Shown here: positions 44,225 through 55,493 of the stretch, in pieces | How positions within the stretch are numbered: position 1 is the first letter of the stretch | Layout: each line of letters begins with the position of its first letter | From: Orobanche coerulescens | Lineage: Eukaryota > Streptophyta > Magnoliopsida > Lamiales > Orobanchaceae | Reading direction: 5' to 3' | Length of the DNA stretch: 64,000 nucleotides | Assembly (NCBI GenBank): GCA_033398695.1 | Contig: CM065819.1 | Span: 2,591,501-2,655,500, forward strand | Made by a program: the position numbers and the translations under genes | Notes under the pieces: model-generated | Seen by the model: the letters and a program-made list of their open reading frames with translations, nothing else | Database searches by the model: none | What the model was told of the DNA's origin: nothing

Positions 44225-45932
44225 GGAGTCTTCGGGGGCGTCTTTTGATGTCAGATCCCTTGCTCTCGGCAATATTTATCAAAGGGTCCAGTGTACTCTC
44301 CACCATTGTCCGTTCGGATATACTTTAGCTTATTCCCGGTCTCTCTTTCCACTGAGGCATGAAATTGCTTGAAAGTGTCTAACACTTGATCTTTTGTTTT
44401 CAAGGTGTATGTCCACACCTTCCTAGAGTGATCGTCGATGAATGTGACAAAATATCAGCAACCATCGAGCGTCCTCGTCTTCATAGGACCACAAACATCG
44501 GAATGAATAAGATCAAGAACATTTTCCTTCCGTGAAGGAGTATGACTCTTAAAAGTAACTCTCCTTTGCTTCCCGGCTAGACAATGAGAGCATCTTTTAA
44601 GGTGTACTTTATGAACCCCGGACAACACCTCTTTCTTCGACAATAGCGCCATTCCTTTTTCACTCATATGACCGAGCCTCTTATGCCATAGCTCGGCCAT
44701 GTCATTATTATCGATTGTGTTCGCAAAATTAGTCGTGACCTTCGGAAGTGTCACGTACAATTTTCCTTCCTTTTGTCCTCTCCCGACAATCAAGGAACCT
44801 CTCGTGAGTTTCCACAACCCCTTGCCAAAACCGCTATGGTAACCGTCATCATCGAGTAACATGTCCGTAACATGTTTTACATTCCGTAAAACAAGTTCCA
44901 TTCCGGTGTCGAATCTCAAATGCACATCTCCCACTCCAACAATCTTGGATAACCCGTCGTTACCCATCTTGACTATACCAAAGTCGCCCGGAGTATAGGA
45001 AGAGTAAAAATCTCTACGTGATGTAACATGACACGTAGCTCCACTATCGACAACCCAACTCGAATCATCTCTCGCAAGGTTGACCATATCATAATCACAA
45101 CAAACAAAGAATTCTTCGGTAGTAGTATTAACTTCGGCTTTATCATTACTACCGCTTTCCTTCTTTTCTGAATTTTCTCGGCCTTGGCGTTTCTCCTTCT
45201 TCAACTTTCGGCAAAAATTCTTAGTATGCCCTTTGTTACCACAATGGTAACATTCGATGTTGGCATACTTCCCCCGAGAACTACTCCTTTGTGGCCCTCT
45301 ATTACTCGGACCTCTACTTTGACCTCTTTCCCGTCTTTCGGTAACTAGAACATCCGACTGTGAAGAAGATCCTTGTGCTTTTCTTCGGACCTCCTCATTC
45401 AACATGTTCCCTTTTGCTAGTTCCATCGAAATGACTCCATCGGGGGCGGAATTACACAACGACGTTCGAAACGTCTCCCAAGAATCCGGCAATGTGCCTA
45501 ACAACCACAAAGCTTGCACCTCCTCTTCGAATTTAATTCCCATTCCGGCAAGTTGATTAATTATGCCTTGGAATGTATTTAAATGATCCGATAGAGGAGT
45601 CCCGTCTCTTAACTTCAAATTCATCATTTGTTTAATAATTTATTATTCCCCGTCTTCCGAGTATACAATTGCTCGAGCTTGTGCCATAACTCTCGAGCAT
45701 CTTTCTCTCCACTAATATGGTTCAAAATGTTGTCATCCACCCATTGTCGAATATATCTGCAAACTTGGCGATGCAAAATAGTCCACTCCACGTCGGACTT
45801 TCCTTCCGGTTTATCTTTGCTAAAAACCAGCATATAATAATCCTTCACGTATATAAGGTCTTCCATCTTCCCCTTCCATACGTGCTAGTTTGAACCGTTC
45901 AAGTTAACCATTCTACTCGTGTTGGCTTCCAT
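44225..45932 (-). pseudogene. Copia gag, protease and integrase N-terminal part
   Basis: The start is taken as the ATG at 45932 (MEANTSRMVNLNGSN), followed by a stop at codon 16. Gag blocks are YIRQWVDDNILNHI, LWHKLEQLYTRKTGNNKL, DHLNTFQGIINQLAGMGI and WLLGTLPDSWETF; knuckle CYHCGNKGHTKNFC; protease WVVDSGATCHVTSRRDF; integrase zinc finger LWHKRLGHMSEKGM and CSHCLAGKQRRV; core start LDLIHSDVCGPM. A frameshift lies near 45627 and a TGA near 44454. H cuts the core after this. Confidence 0.9.
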
Positions 45933-45976
45933 CTTACGATTGAGATACTAAACACCACGAAACAACAAATCCCGTG

Positions 45977-45988
45977 GCTCCGATACCA
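45977..45988 (-). other. Copia primer-binding site, tRNA-iMet type
   Basis: TGGTATCGGAGC on the minus strand, three bases inside the 5' LTR. Confidence 0.88.
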
Positions 45989-45991
45989 CTT

Positions 45992-46708
45992 TGTTGGGAA
46001 AAAATACCGACTAACGTCACGTCACAACGAATAAAGCGGAACCTCGTTTGACAAATTCCCACTCTTCAATCGTAACTTCGTGGTTACCGACGAGTAGAGC
46101 ACCAATTACAACTCGATAAAATAATACAAATGATATTCGAAAGCAATAAACAACGAGACACAATTTTAGCGTGGAAAACTTCTCAAGACGAGAGTAAAAA
46201 ACCACGGGACCGAAGCCGCCTAAAATCTACTATCACCAATACACACAAATATACAATCGTCCCTAATACAAACTAGGGGTATACACTAATCGTCAAATAC
46301 TTGGTAATAAATGTTCTTCAAGTATTTGGAATCAATAACAACAACAAGATCGATAACGAAAAACAACCGTAAATGGCTTACACAAAGAGCTAAAGAAATA
46401 CCCGTACTTCCGGACTCAAAAACTCGATCTACACTGGTGAAAAGATTTGCTCAATAGCTACCAAGCTCTTGTCAAAAGATCACGACGATCCGACCGATAA
46501 ATCTCCGAGAAAATGAAAGTTTGTATTTCTCTCTCTTGTTTCTCTCTCTATCTCTCTCTTGCTTGTTCTTAAGTGTGTAGATAAAAAGTGATGATGAACT
46601 CCCGTTCCAAACTGCATAAAATGAAAAAACCTGTGCAAGGTTGACTCGTGTGCCGCGGCCCAGCCCAAGTGTGCCGCGGCACACAGCGAAAAAATGCGCC
46701 CAGGTATC
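45992..46708 (-). repeat. Copia 5' LTR, left part
   Basis: Matches 30852-31568 closely and then breaks off at GGTATC, where F is inserted. The rest is beyond the window. It keeps one palindrome pair at 46650 and 46671, 21 bp apart. Confidence 0.92.
46650..46682 (-). repeat. Palindrome pair of Copia 5' LTR
   Basis: GTGCCGCGGCCC at 46650 and GTGCCGCGGCAC at 46671. F inserted 26 bp beyond the second site, inside what would be the array. Confidence 0.85.
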
Positions 46709-47062
46709 TATAACACCCCCGATATATTCAGGAATATTACAGCGCCGTAAATCCTTTACATAAGGATTTACAAGGCTGAAGAATTGAACATACATTAAAA
46801 GATACTAACGAATGGAAATAACGGAATTAAGATACAAAAGTTCTGACCAAATACTGAAAGTACAGTTGTTCAACAGGAACTTAATAATACATCACCAAAT
46901 TCAAATTCAGCATAAATGACTTCGTACTCGAGTACTTATTGAAATAACCAATAAACAACAGAATAATAAATCCGGCCGAAACATCACTCTGCACCATCGT
47001 CGTCATGCATCTCCAGTGGTTGTTTCCCCGCTCTCCTGGATCCTGAACATACACAAATGTTC

Positions 47063-47076
47063 ACCCCCGAAGGGGT
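47063..47076 (-). promoter_or_regulatory. C4-loop-G4 hairpin in F 3' LTR
   Basis: In element sense ACCCC-TTCG-GGGGT, a C(UUCG)G tetraloop hairpin. The same sequence is at 54323-54336 in the other LTR. Confidence 0.65.
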
Positions 47077-47215
47077 TAGCACAACGATGCTAGTACAAGT
47101 ACAATAATCATACAACAATGATATAATCAACAATTATATCGTAACAAGTTTATCCAACGAGAAATATTCACAACACATATCATATCATAACAGTTTCAAC
47201 ATCTTTATTTGGTAT

Positions 47216-47352
47216 TCCAACGATCCAGCGCACACAGCTATAGATTCCCATGATGATCCCGTCGGACCAACACATGGTGGAACTACCTGTCCAACGATCC
47301 AACGCACACAGCTATAGATTCCCATGATGATTCCCGTCGGATCAACGCATGG
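47216..47352 (-). repeat. Two-copy tandem repeat in F LTR
   Basis: Two copies of about 73 bp share CCAACGATCCA, CACAGCTATAGATTCCCATG and GATCAACGCATGGTGG-like ends. A matching pair lies in the other LTR (54474-54615), where the first copy is altered. Confidence 0.8.
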
Positions 47353-47621
47353 TGGACATATAATCACAACATATTTACACGATACAATCACATTGTCATA
47401 ATATAAACAATTCTAATGAGAGTACTTGCCTCGGTTCGTTGACAAAAATAAACTTCCACGAATATCAAAATACTCGAAGGTCGTCCCCTTCGATCAATCA
47501 CGTGTTAAGCTCGAACCTTAACAAAAGAAAATAGCACAAAATTCATTTCATGCCGTACGAACGTCTAACAATTCAACAATTACGGTAGGAAGTCCTTAAT
47601 ATGCAATCTATCTGGATAGCT

Positions 47622-47831
47622 TAACGCACGCTACGCATCCTATGTAGCGTACGTTAATGCTACTCATTAGCGCATGCAATACACACAGCCTAGCGTACGC
47701 TAACCATGCACGGTCAGTACCTCCTTTGGTCGATGACTCTTTGATGACTTAGCGCACGCTAAGTTGCAAATGTGGCGTACGCTAAACATACACGATAGCG
47801 CACGTTAATTCACATAGCTTAGCGCACGCTA
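47622..47831 (-). repeat. Two palindrome quartets of F LTR, downstream of TATA
   Basis: Sites start at 47622, 47645, 47668, 47691 and at 47750, 47773, 47796, 47820, all 23-24 bp apart within groups. Types include TAGCGTACGCTA, TAGCGCACGCTA and TAACGCACGCTA. Confidence 0.88.
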
Positions 47832-48654
47832 AGAGTGCATGGCAGTTCACTGGAGGGCAGCAGATTATACAAATGGTGATGAAGTAAGCGAATTCCTCAT
47901 TGATTTGATGTTTGTTATCCGACTTCATGTTATGTTCATAACCCTTATGCATGATCTCAAGGATAATAACAACTTCAAGATGCAAGTATACGTATAATCA
48001 TCATAGCACCATAATCCATCTTGATTACAATTCTCATGCGAAGTTGGTGATCTCCGGTTGATGTATTTGATTCTACTATCATTATACATATTCAGACTTC
48101 ATCTGGAGGTGAACTAACAATTCCAACTTATACGAAAGTACATTTCCTAAGATGATTCTTCCTTTAAGTTCTTATAATATCACCTCCAATTCATGATCAC
48201 AAAGATAACATAGATCATACGGATTGTTAACTTCAGAATGTTTCTCTCATCATTTGAAGTACTAGGATTCCGACTTCAAGGTTCCAACAATAATATCGTA
48301 ATTGTAGACATTCCAATCTTCTAACATGATGTTGTTGAATAATTCACTAATGAAATTCAATATCTCGTTAACATGATCATCTTATCCCTTGGAATCCAAA
48401 TCTAAGACTAGTGATAGGTTGAACATACCTTAATATGCCGAAATCACTGAACCACAAGGTAGAATCCGACTCCGGTTGGTTATGTGCCACTCCAAGGTGT
48501 TACTTCTCTTCAATGATTACTCCCAAGTGATAACCAATATACAAAGACCAACAAGATGTGTTCTAAGTGTGTAGAGGGATTATTACAGCTCTCTGGCCTC
48601 TCAAGGATGAAGAATGGACGGATGAAATGTAAGCCAAAACGGATTGTTGTCCCA

Positions 48655-48660
48655 TTTATA
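48655..48660 (-). promoter_or_regulatory. TATA box of F 3' LTR
   Basis: TATAAA on the minus strand, 21 bp from the nearest palindrome (48682). Confidence 0.55.
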
Positions 48661-48681
48661 ATATTCTGCATTTTAACAAGT

Positions 48682-48898
48682 TAGCGCACGCTACTAAGCT
48701 TCCTTAGCGCGCGCTAATAAGAGTTGACTTGAGCTGTCCGGTGTTCATCCGCGGGAATCTTATCGGACCCATGTCACGGTGGCGCATGTGCTTCGTCGCT
48801 CAATAATTGAGTTCTTAGCCCACGCAACTCCTACATGCATAGCCTGCGCTAGTAGTAGCCCGATAGCGCGCGTTAAGCTACATTCTTAGCGTGCGCTA
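48682..48898 (-). repeat. Palindrome pair and quartet of F LTR, upstream of TATA
   Basis: A pair at 48682 and 48705 lies next to the TATA, and a quartet starts at 48816, 48840, 48864, 48887. The pair-next-to-TATA plan matches H and E. A weak single site may lie at 48780. Confidence 0.8.
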
Positions 48899-49053
48899 TC
48901 ACGAGTTTGCATGAGAAATTTTGCATGTTGTTATACTTATGTACAAAGATATCAATGCAAGAAATATCATACTCCAATAATCAAAACCACAAATCCGAAT
49001 AATACAGGGTTTGAATACAGATGAAATACACCGTAATAAATCCGGATATTACA

Positions 49054-49066
49054 TACTCTCCTACTA
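49054..49066 (-). other. F polypurine tract
   Basis: AGTAGGAGAGTA on the minus strand before the LTR; weaker than in other elements. Confidence 0.65.
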
Positions 49067-49071
49067 AAAAG

Positions 49072-49090
49072 GAGTTTCGTCCCGAAACTC
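49072..49090 (-). other. Stop-codon hairpin before F polypurine tract
   Basis: GAGTTTCGTCCCGAAACTC, 8-bp perfect stem with TCC loop. The outer pair is G-C here and A-T in E and G, a compensatory difference. It overlaps the pol TGA at 49086-49088. Confidence 0.65.
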
Positions 49091-50640
49091 AAGACGAAAA
49101 TAACTCGGGATATCTAGACTTCATATCAGCTTCCGTTTCCCGGGTGGCTTCTTCCATTCCGTGACGTGACCATTGAACTTTGACCAAAACGATTGGTTTG
49201 TTCCTCAGCTGCTTAACTCGACTCTCGAGTATCTTGACCGGTCTTTCTTCAAACGTCCCATCCTGCGCGACTTCGATCTCGCCGAAATCAATGATATGAC
49301 TGGGATCTGGTATATACCTCCGTAACTGGGATACGTGGAACACGTTATGAACATGGCCCAACGACGGCGACAATGCCAATCTGTATGCCAACTCTCCAAC
49401 TCTCTCAAGGATCTCGAACGGTCCGATATATCTCGGACTCAACTTTCCCCTTCTTCCAAAACGGAAGATTCCCCGAGTAGGAGAAACCTTTAAAAGTATG
49501 TGGTCTCCCGTACTGAACTCCAAAGGGCGACGGCGTACGTCTGCGTAAGATTTCTGGCGACTTTGGGCGGTTAACAGCCTTTCACGAATCAAGGCTATCT
49601 TTTCTCGAGTGCATCGATCAACTCGCAGTTGTCCCGATCAAGTCTGATGAATCATCCCAACATAGGGGCGATCTACATCTTCTCCCGTATAATGCCTCTA
49701 ATGGTGCCATCTTAATGGAAGCATGCCAACTATTGTTGTAGGTAAATTCAATCAATGGTAGATGAATTTCCCAATCGTTTGACCAATCTAAGGCACAAGC
49801 CCTCAGCATATCTTCCATCGTTTGAATGGTCCTCTCGGATTATCCGTTAGTCTGTGGGTGATAAGCTGTACTGAAGTTCAATTCGGTCCCCAAGGCCTTA
49901 TGAACTGCCTTCCAAAAGTGAGACACAAAACGGCCGTCTCGATCAGAAACAATGGTTTTCGGCGTACCATGCAATCGAACTATCTCCGAAATAAATACTC
50001 GCGCCAATTTCTCTGGTCCCCATGTGTCCTTAATGCCTAGGAAATGAGCTGATTTGGTTAAACGATCAACTATCACCCAAATCATATTCATTCCCGTCTT
50101 GGTTCTCGGCATATTAGTGATAAAGTCCATCGATATGTCCTCCCACTTCCATTCAGGAATTGGGAGCGGATTCAACATTCCGGCAGGCCGTTGATGCTCG
50201 ATCTTAACCTACTGACAAGTCAAGCATTTCGAAACATAGTCCGCTACGTCTTTCTTCATGTTGCCCCACCAGAAATTCTGCTTCAATTCCTTATACATTT
50301 TACTGGTGCCCGGGTGGATAGAATAGGGCAACTGTGAGCTTCCTTCATAATGTTTCAGAACATCAACATCGGGAACGCAGAGTCGGTCCTGAAATCTCAA
50401 AACTCCATCATCATGAATTATGAATCCGGGGGCCTTGCCTTTGATCACTTCATCACGTAACCGAATCATTAGAGGATCATCTGCCTGTTTAGATTTGATT
50501 CCTTCGGTTAATGATGAAGTTATCTCCATCACGCACAGTTGTCCTTGGACTCTTTGTATCCACACTTCAATTACTTCTCGAATCATCTCTCGTTGAAGGC
50601 TAAGTTGGGAGGTCAGCGTCTCCAGCATTTGAATAGAAAC
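49086..50640 (-). pseudogene. pol: F integrase with chromodomain-like tail
   Basis: Zinc finger [24 protein letters not shown]; core [46 protein letters not shown]; later SWHASIKMAPLEALYGRRC; tail [66 protein letters not shown]. Stops lie near 50208, 49840 and 49600. Confidence 0.9.
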
Positions 50641-51219
50641 AGGCTTGCGGCTGAGTGCATCGGCCACTACATTCGCTTTGCCTGGATGATATAAAATCTC
50701 CAAGTCATAGTCCTTAATCAGTTCTAACCATCTTCTTTGCCGCATGTTCAATTCTTTACATTGAATATGTATTTGAGACTCTTGTGATCCGTAAAGATCG
50801 CGGTGAGTCCGTCTGAGATAATGCCTCCAGATCTTCAAAGCAAAAACCACTGCTGCTAGCTCCAAATCATGTGTTGGGTAATTTACTTCATAAGGTTTCA
50901 GTTGTCGTGACGCATAAGCGATCACCTTATCATTCTGCATCAATACGCACCCGAGTCCTTGGTTCGAAGCATCACTGTAAACTATGAATCCTCCAGTCCC
51001 TTGTGGAAGTGATAAAATTGGTGATGTCGTCAATCTCTTCTTCAATTCATCAAAACTAGTCTGACACGACTCGTTCCACTCAAATTTTTGAGTTTTCTGC
51101 AGGAGTCGAGTAAGTGGGCGGGAGATTTTGGAAAACCCTTCCACGAACCGACGATAATACCCAGCGAGTCCTAAGAAACTTCGGACTTCTTTCACGTTCT
51201 TTGGAGGTTTCCAATCCAT
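50641..51219 (-). pseudogene. pol: F RNase H
   Basis: The frame at 51219-50209 begins in the RT connection ([20 protein letters not shown]) and covers [38 protein letters not shown] and [18 protein letters not shown]. The segment around [15 protein letters not shown] is frameshifted relative to the family, so a short indel pair lies near 50770-50820. Confidence 0.9.
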
Positions 51220-52466
51220 AATTGCTTCGATTTTCTGAGGATCTACTCAGACTCCTTCCGATGATACCACATGACCGAGGAACATTACTTCCTTTAGCCA
51301 GAATTCACACTTAGAGAGTTTGGCGTACAGTTGCTCGCTTCTCAAAAGCTCTAATACAATCCAAAATGCTGTGCATGCTCTTCCGGGTTCTTAGAATACA
51401 CCAGGATGTCATCAATGAACACGACCACAAATTTATCCAAATATTCGATGAACACTCGGTTCATCAACTACATGAAAACAGCAGGTGCATTAGTGAGACC
51501 AAATGGCATTACTACAAACTTATAGTGTCCGTAGTGAGTTCTGAATGCTGACTTTGGAACATCAGATTCCTTAATCCTCAGCTGATGGTATCCTGATCTC
51601 AGATCGATTTTAGAAAATACTGTTGCCCCTTGCAACTGGTCAAACAAATCATCAATCCGTGGCAACGGATACTTGTTCTTAATCGTCATCTTGTTCAGCT
51701 ATCGATAGTCAATGCACAGTCGAAGCGATCCATCCTTCTTTCGGACAAAAAGAACTGGCGCTCCCCAGGGTGAAACGCTTGGCTGAATATAGCCCTTGTC
51801 CAGTAACTCCTCCAGCTGCTTCTTCAGTTCGTACATCTCAGTAGGTGCCATACGATACGGCGCCTTAGAAATTAGCGTAGCTCCGGGTTTCAGCTCAATG
51901 GTAAATTCTACATCCCTTCGTGGAGGTAGCCCAGGTAACTCGTCAGGAAATACATCTGGAAATTCGTTCACAACAGGAATGGATGAAAGTTCCACAATCT
52001 CGTCTTCTTTCTTCATTGCATAACACCAGTATCCGATACAGCCCTGTTTCAACAATCTGACAACTTTCATCGTTTTGATCAATTTTCCTGAGCTGCCCGG
52101 TTTCCATCCCTCAAACAGAATTTCAGAACCATCATCAGCGATCAGCGAGATATTACTCCTTCGGTAGTTTACAATTGCTCCATATCGATTAAGCCAATCG
52201 TCTCCGAGTATCAGGTCATCTCCTTGCATTTCTATCACGATCAGATTTGAGAGCCACTCTCTGCCTCCAAATGATACAGGGAAATTTCTAGTTTCTAAGT
52301 TTCCGACAATCCTCGCTCCACTCGGTAAACCAACAACATAAGGTTCACAAGTATGAAAACCGGAAATATTCAAACGATTTATACAAGACAGAGATATAAA
52401 AGAATGCGTAGCTCCTGTATCGAATAAAGCTAGCCCAGGTGGGAAAGGATTTGGGCCCGATTGCAC
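51220..52466 (-). pseudogene. pol: F protease and reverse transcriptase
   Basis: Protease [19 protein letters not shown] and [60 protein letters not shown] then a stop near 51697, [33 protein letters not shown] then a stop near 51466; the FIDD block lies downstream in broken frames. Confidence 0.9.
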
Positions 52467-53733
52467 GATGCGGACAATGACATCTGATCGTCTGTCCTCC
52501 TCATCTCATACGGACGTGGGGAACAGATCCGGCACTCGATGTCCCCTTTCGGTCCCATTGTCCTCTGCCTCGTCCGCGGCCAAAATTTTGAGGCATCGAA
52601 CACTTTCTTTGCGTCATTGGATACTAGCTTCCTTCTGAACTGGCTGTGATGAACGGGTTCCATTATACTTAGTGGCATCCTTACAAAACGTCGAACGGTG
52701 CCCTTCCTGTCCGCACTCAAAACATGTAACTGGAGTGCACAAACAATCACACCAAAGGTGGCCTGGGCGACCACAGTTAAAGCACTTCCTAGCGGTATCC
52801 ATCGTGGCTGACATTGTTCCATAATTCTTTCCGCTCTTAGATGGGTGCGGAGGTTTCTTGAAAGAAAAAGAAGACTGGGCCTTGCGGGGCCCACTGCTCT
52901 TGTGCTCTGTAAAAGTACCAGAGACTTTCTGTTTCTTTGACTCCATAAACTTCTCCATTCTTTGCTTCTTTTATTTAAATGCCAACGCCTTATCTGGTAT
53001 TGGTGGAGAGTGGTACATTCAAAACCGGACATGTACCTCTGGATTTTGGTTTCATCCTCATTTTAAAATGAATCATCATCTCATACATTACGACCGGATG
53101 TCGAACAAATGCTAACTGCTGGTTAAACGTCTTAATCGTCTGGGATACGGGTTCATCTGATGGCTGAGCGGAGAAAAACTCCCGAATTTTGGCTTCCCTC
53201 ACAGGACGAGGGCAATACTGAGCTTCCATCATCATTTTAAATTCCGTCCAATCGGCATCATGATCTGCAGGTCGGATAGCTTCCCACCACTCGGATGCTT
53301 CCCCTATCAGAAAGTATTGGGCAATAGGAGCTCTCCTGTCGTCCGGGCAATTAATTCCAGCAAAAATTTTCTCCAGTTCCTTCAACCAATGGTCCCAAGT
53401 GGGAGTCTCGGAAAAGCCGTCAAATTTGGGTGGTTGCATCTTTGCCACCTCTTGTAACCATCGGTCACCCCGATTTCCCATTTCTGGAATCCTTTGTTGT
53501 CCATCTCCCTACTGAATTCCTGCCGCCACTTGCATTCGGTCCACGACCTGAGCGGCGAGTCATCGGTTCACGACTTGTGAAGGATTTACAGTACACGAGT
53601 TCGGTTCGTTATTAATAGATTGTTGCGGCTCGCCTGAGCTATGACTGGCCTGATTAGAAGGTGACGCTTCCCTTTCAGCATTTCTTCGTCCGCGTCCACG
53701 ACCGCGACCACGTCCACGTCCGCCTCTCAACAT
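52467..53733 (-). pseudogene. gag: F gag with two zinc knuckles
   Basis: The start is set at 53733 (MLRGGRGRGRG), since the longer frame to 53754 adds only leader. The N-terminus is Arg/Gly-rich, with stops near 53560 and 53513. Capsid blocks are RWLQEVAKMQPPKFDGF, FKMMMEAQYCPRPVREAKI; knuckles CFNCGRPGHLWCDC and CFECGQEGHRSTFC at about 52670-52780. Frameshifts lie near 52960-53050 and 52600. Confidence 0.87.
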
Positions 53734-53951
53734 ACTGTAAGCATAAATACTCAATATACAGGAAACAACATCGTTCTAATATTCGAGTATAAAGAGACAC
53801 AACATGTAAAGAACGAGATAGAGTTTATGAACTTACAACCACCGTTCGCATGAAGACGTAGGCAGTGCAGTGATGTCATTCACGGCCGGTTACCTCAAAA
53901 GACATAAATGACCCCTATTTTAACCCAACGGCCAAGATATCCATAATCTTA

Positions 53952-53963
53952 GCTCCGATACCA
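53952..53963 (-). other. F primer-binding site, tRNA-iMet type
   Basis: TGGTATCGGAGC on the minus strand, five bases inside the 5' LTR. Confidence 0.88.
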
Positions 53964-53968
53964 TATTC

Positions 53969-54694
53969 TGTAATACCCCCGATATATTCAGGAATATTAC
54001 AGCGCCGTAAACCCTTTACATAAGGATTTACAAGGCTGAAGAATTGAACAGACATTAAAAGATACTAACGAATGGAAATAACAGAATTAAGATACAACAG
54101 TTCTGACCAAATACTGAAAGTATAGTTGTTCAACAGGAACTTAATAATATATCACCAAATTCAAATTCAGCATAAATGACTTCGTACTCGAGTACTTATT
54201 GAAATAACCAATTAACAATAGAATAATAAACCCGTCCGAAACATCACTCTGCACCCTCGTCGTCATGCATCTCCAGTGGTTGTTTCCCCGCTCTCCTGGA
54301 TCCTGAACATACACAAATGTTCACCCCCGAAGGGGTTAGCACAACGATGCTAGTACAAGTACAATAATCATACAACAATGATATAATCAACAATTATATC
54401 GTAACAAGTTTCTCCAACGAGAAATATTCACAACACATATCATATCATAACAGTTTCAACATACTGTTGGTATTCCAACGATCCAGCACTTTGACTATAG
54501 ATTCCCAAGATGATCCCGTCGGACCAACACATGGTGGAACTACCTGTCCAACGATCCAGCGCACACAGCTATAGATTCCCATGATGATTCCCATCGGATC
54601 AACGCATGGTGGACATATAATCACAACATATTTACGGGATACAATCACATTGTCATAATATAAACAATTCTAATTAGAGTACTTGCCTCGGTTC
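53969..54694 (-). repeat. F 5' LTR, left part
   Basis: Starts TGTAATACCCCCG and matches 46709-47432. Broken at 54694 by G. Contains the hairpin at 54323-54336. Confidence 0.92.
54690..54694. repeat. Target-site duplication of G (left)
   Basis: GGTTC, matching 63437-63441. Confidence 0.95.
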
Positions 54695-55113
54695 TGTAAC
54701 ACCCCGAGATATTCAGAGTATATTACAGCGCCGTGGACCCCCCCACATGGGACCCACCAGGCCACAAACAAGAGAACTCCACTCTACTAACCATCCCGGT
54801 TAGCGAGGACACACATTTAATTATAAGACATAAAAAGTTACGCCCGGAGAAACCGGCGAAGTGATCATCAACCAACAATGTAACAATTTAAAAGTAGCAC
54901 AATGCGGAGTTTGAAATGAAAAGCCTAAGTACTCGCGAGTACACTCTATGAGTTTATAATTATTAGAACAACCAAATCGAAATGGACGAAAGAAATAGAA
55001 AGACCCAAATGCACATGTCAACGACCTTGGCCAACGTCCTCGTACTGTCCAGGTGCCCGCTCGTCCGGATAATCATAACCTGAAATCCATAACAAGAATT
55101 TCCCCAAAACGGG

Positions 55114-55126
55114 TCCCCAGAGGGGT
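55114..55126 (-). promoter_or_regulatory. C4-loop-G4 hairpin in G 3' LTR
   Basis: TCCCC-AGA-GGGGT on the plus strand: CCCC pairs with GGGG across a 3-nt loop. The copy in the other LTR is at 61911-61923. Confidence 0.55.
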
Positions 55127-55267
55127 TAGCAATTTCGCTAGTACAAGTAATCAAGGCAAACCAATTGCTTACACATTTCATAGTACATGCACCAATATTA
55201 ATTTCAAAAGCCAAAACCAGACATGTCTTTTCCGGAACTAAACAGTCAAACAATTTGCCGTGGGAAC

Positions 55268-55493
55268 AGGGCTATACCATTGATCCCGCTCCGTGATCCC
55301 TAAGGACCCTCCCGAGCTGGCCATATTATAAAACAAATCACGCACACGCATCGCCTTGGGAATAGGGCTATACCATTGATCCCGCTCTGTGATCCCTAAG
55401 GACCCTCCCGAGCTGGCTAGCGAAACAAACTCGTGAATCCAGGGCTATACCATTGGATTCCCTCCGTGATCCCGTCGGACCCTCCCGAGGTGA
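55268..55493 (-). repeat. Three-copy tandem repeat in G LTR
   Basis: Three units share GGGCTATACCATTG, GATCCC and GGACCCTCCCGAG, starting near 55268, 55358 and 55441. The third is diverged. The other LTR has the same three (62065-62285). Confidence 0.85.

Larger units (their letters stand above)
30852..46708 (-). mobile_element. Ty1/Copia retrotransposon (Tork-like), split by H and F
   Basis: Left (3') LTR 30852-31955, pol part 31956-34222, then chromovirus H, then the rest of pol and gag 44225-45932, and the right (5') LTR from 45992, cut at 46708 by chromovirus F. The remainder of the 5' LTR is beyond the window. The left flank GACTG (30847-30851) should recur outside the window. Domain order gag-protease-integrase-RT-RNase H is that of Copia. 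The lineage is a judgement from the gag and RNase H blocks. Confidence 0.9.
46709..49053 (-). repeat. F 3' LTR
   Basis: About 2.35 kb, ending GGATATTACA. Contains a hairpin (47063-47076), a two-copy tandem repeat (about 47216-47352), palindrome quartets on both sides of the TATA (47622-47831 and 48682-48898) and a TATAAA at 48655-48660 on the minus strand. Confidence 0.92.
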
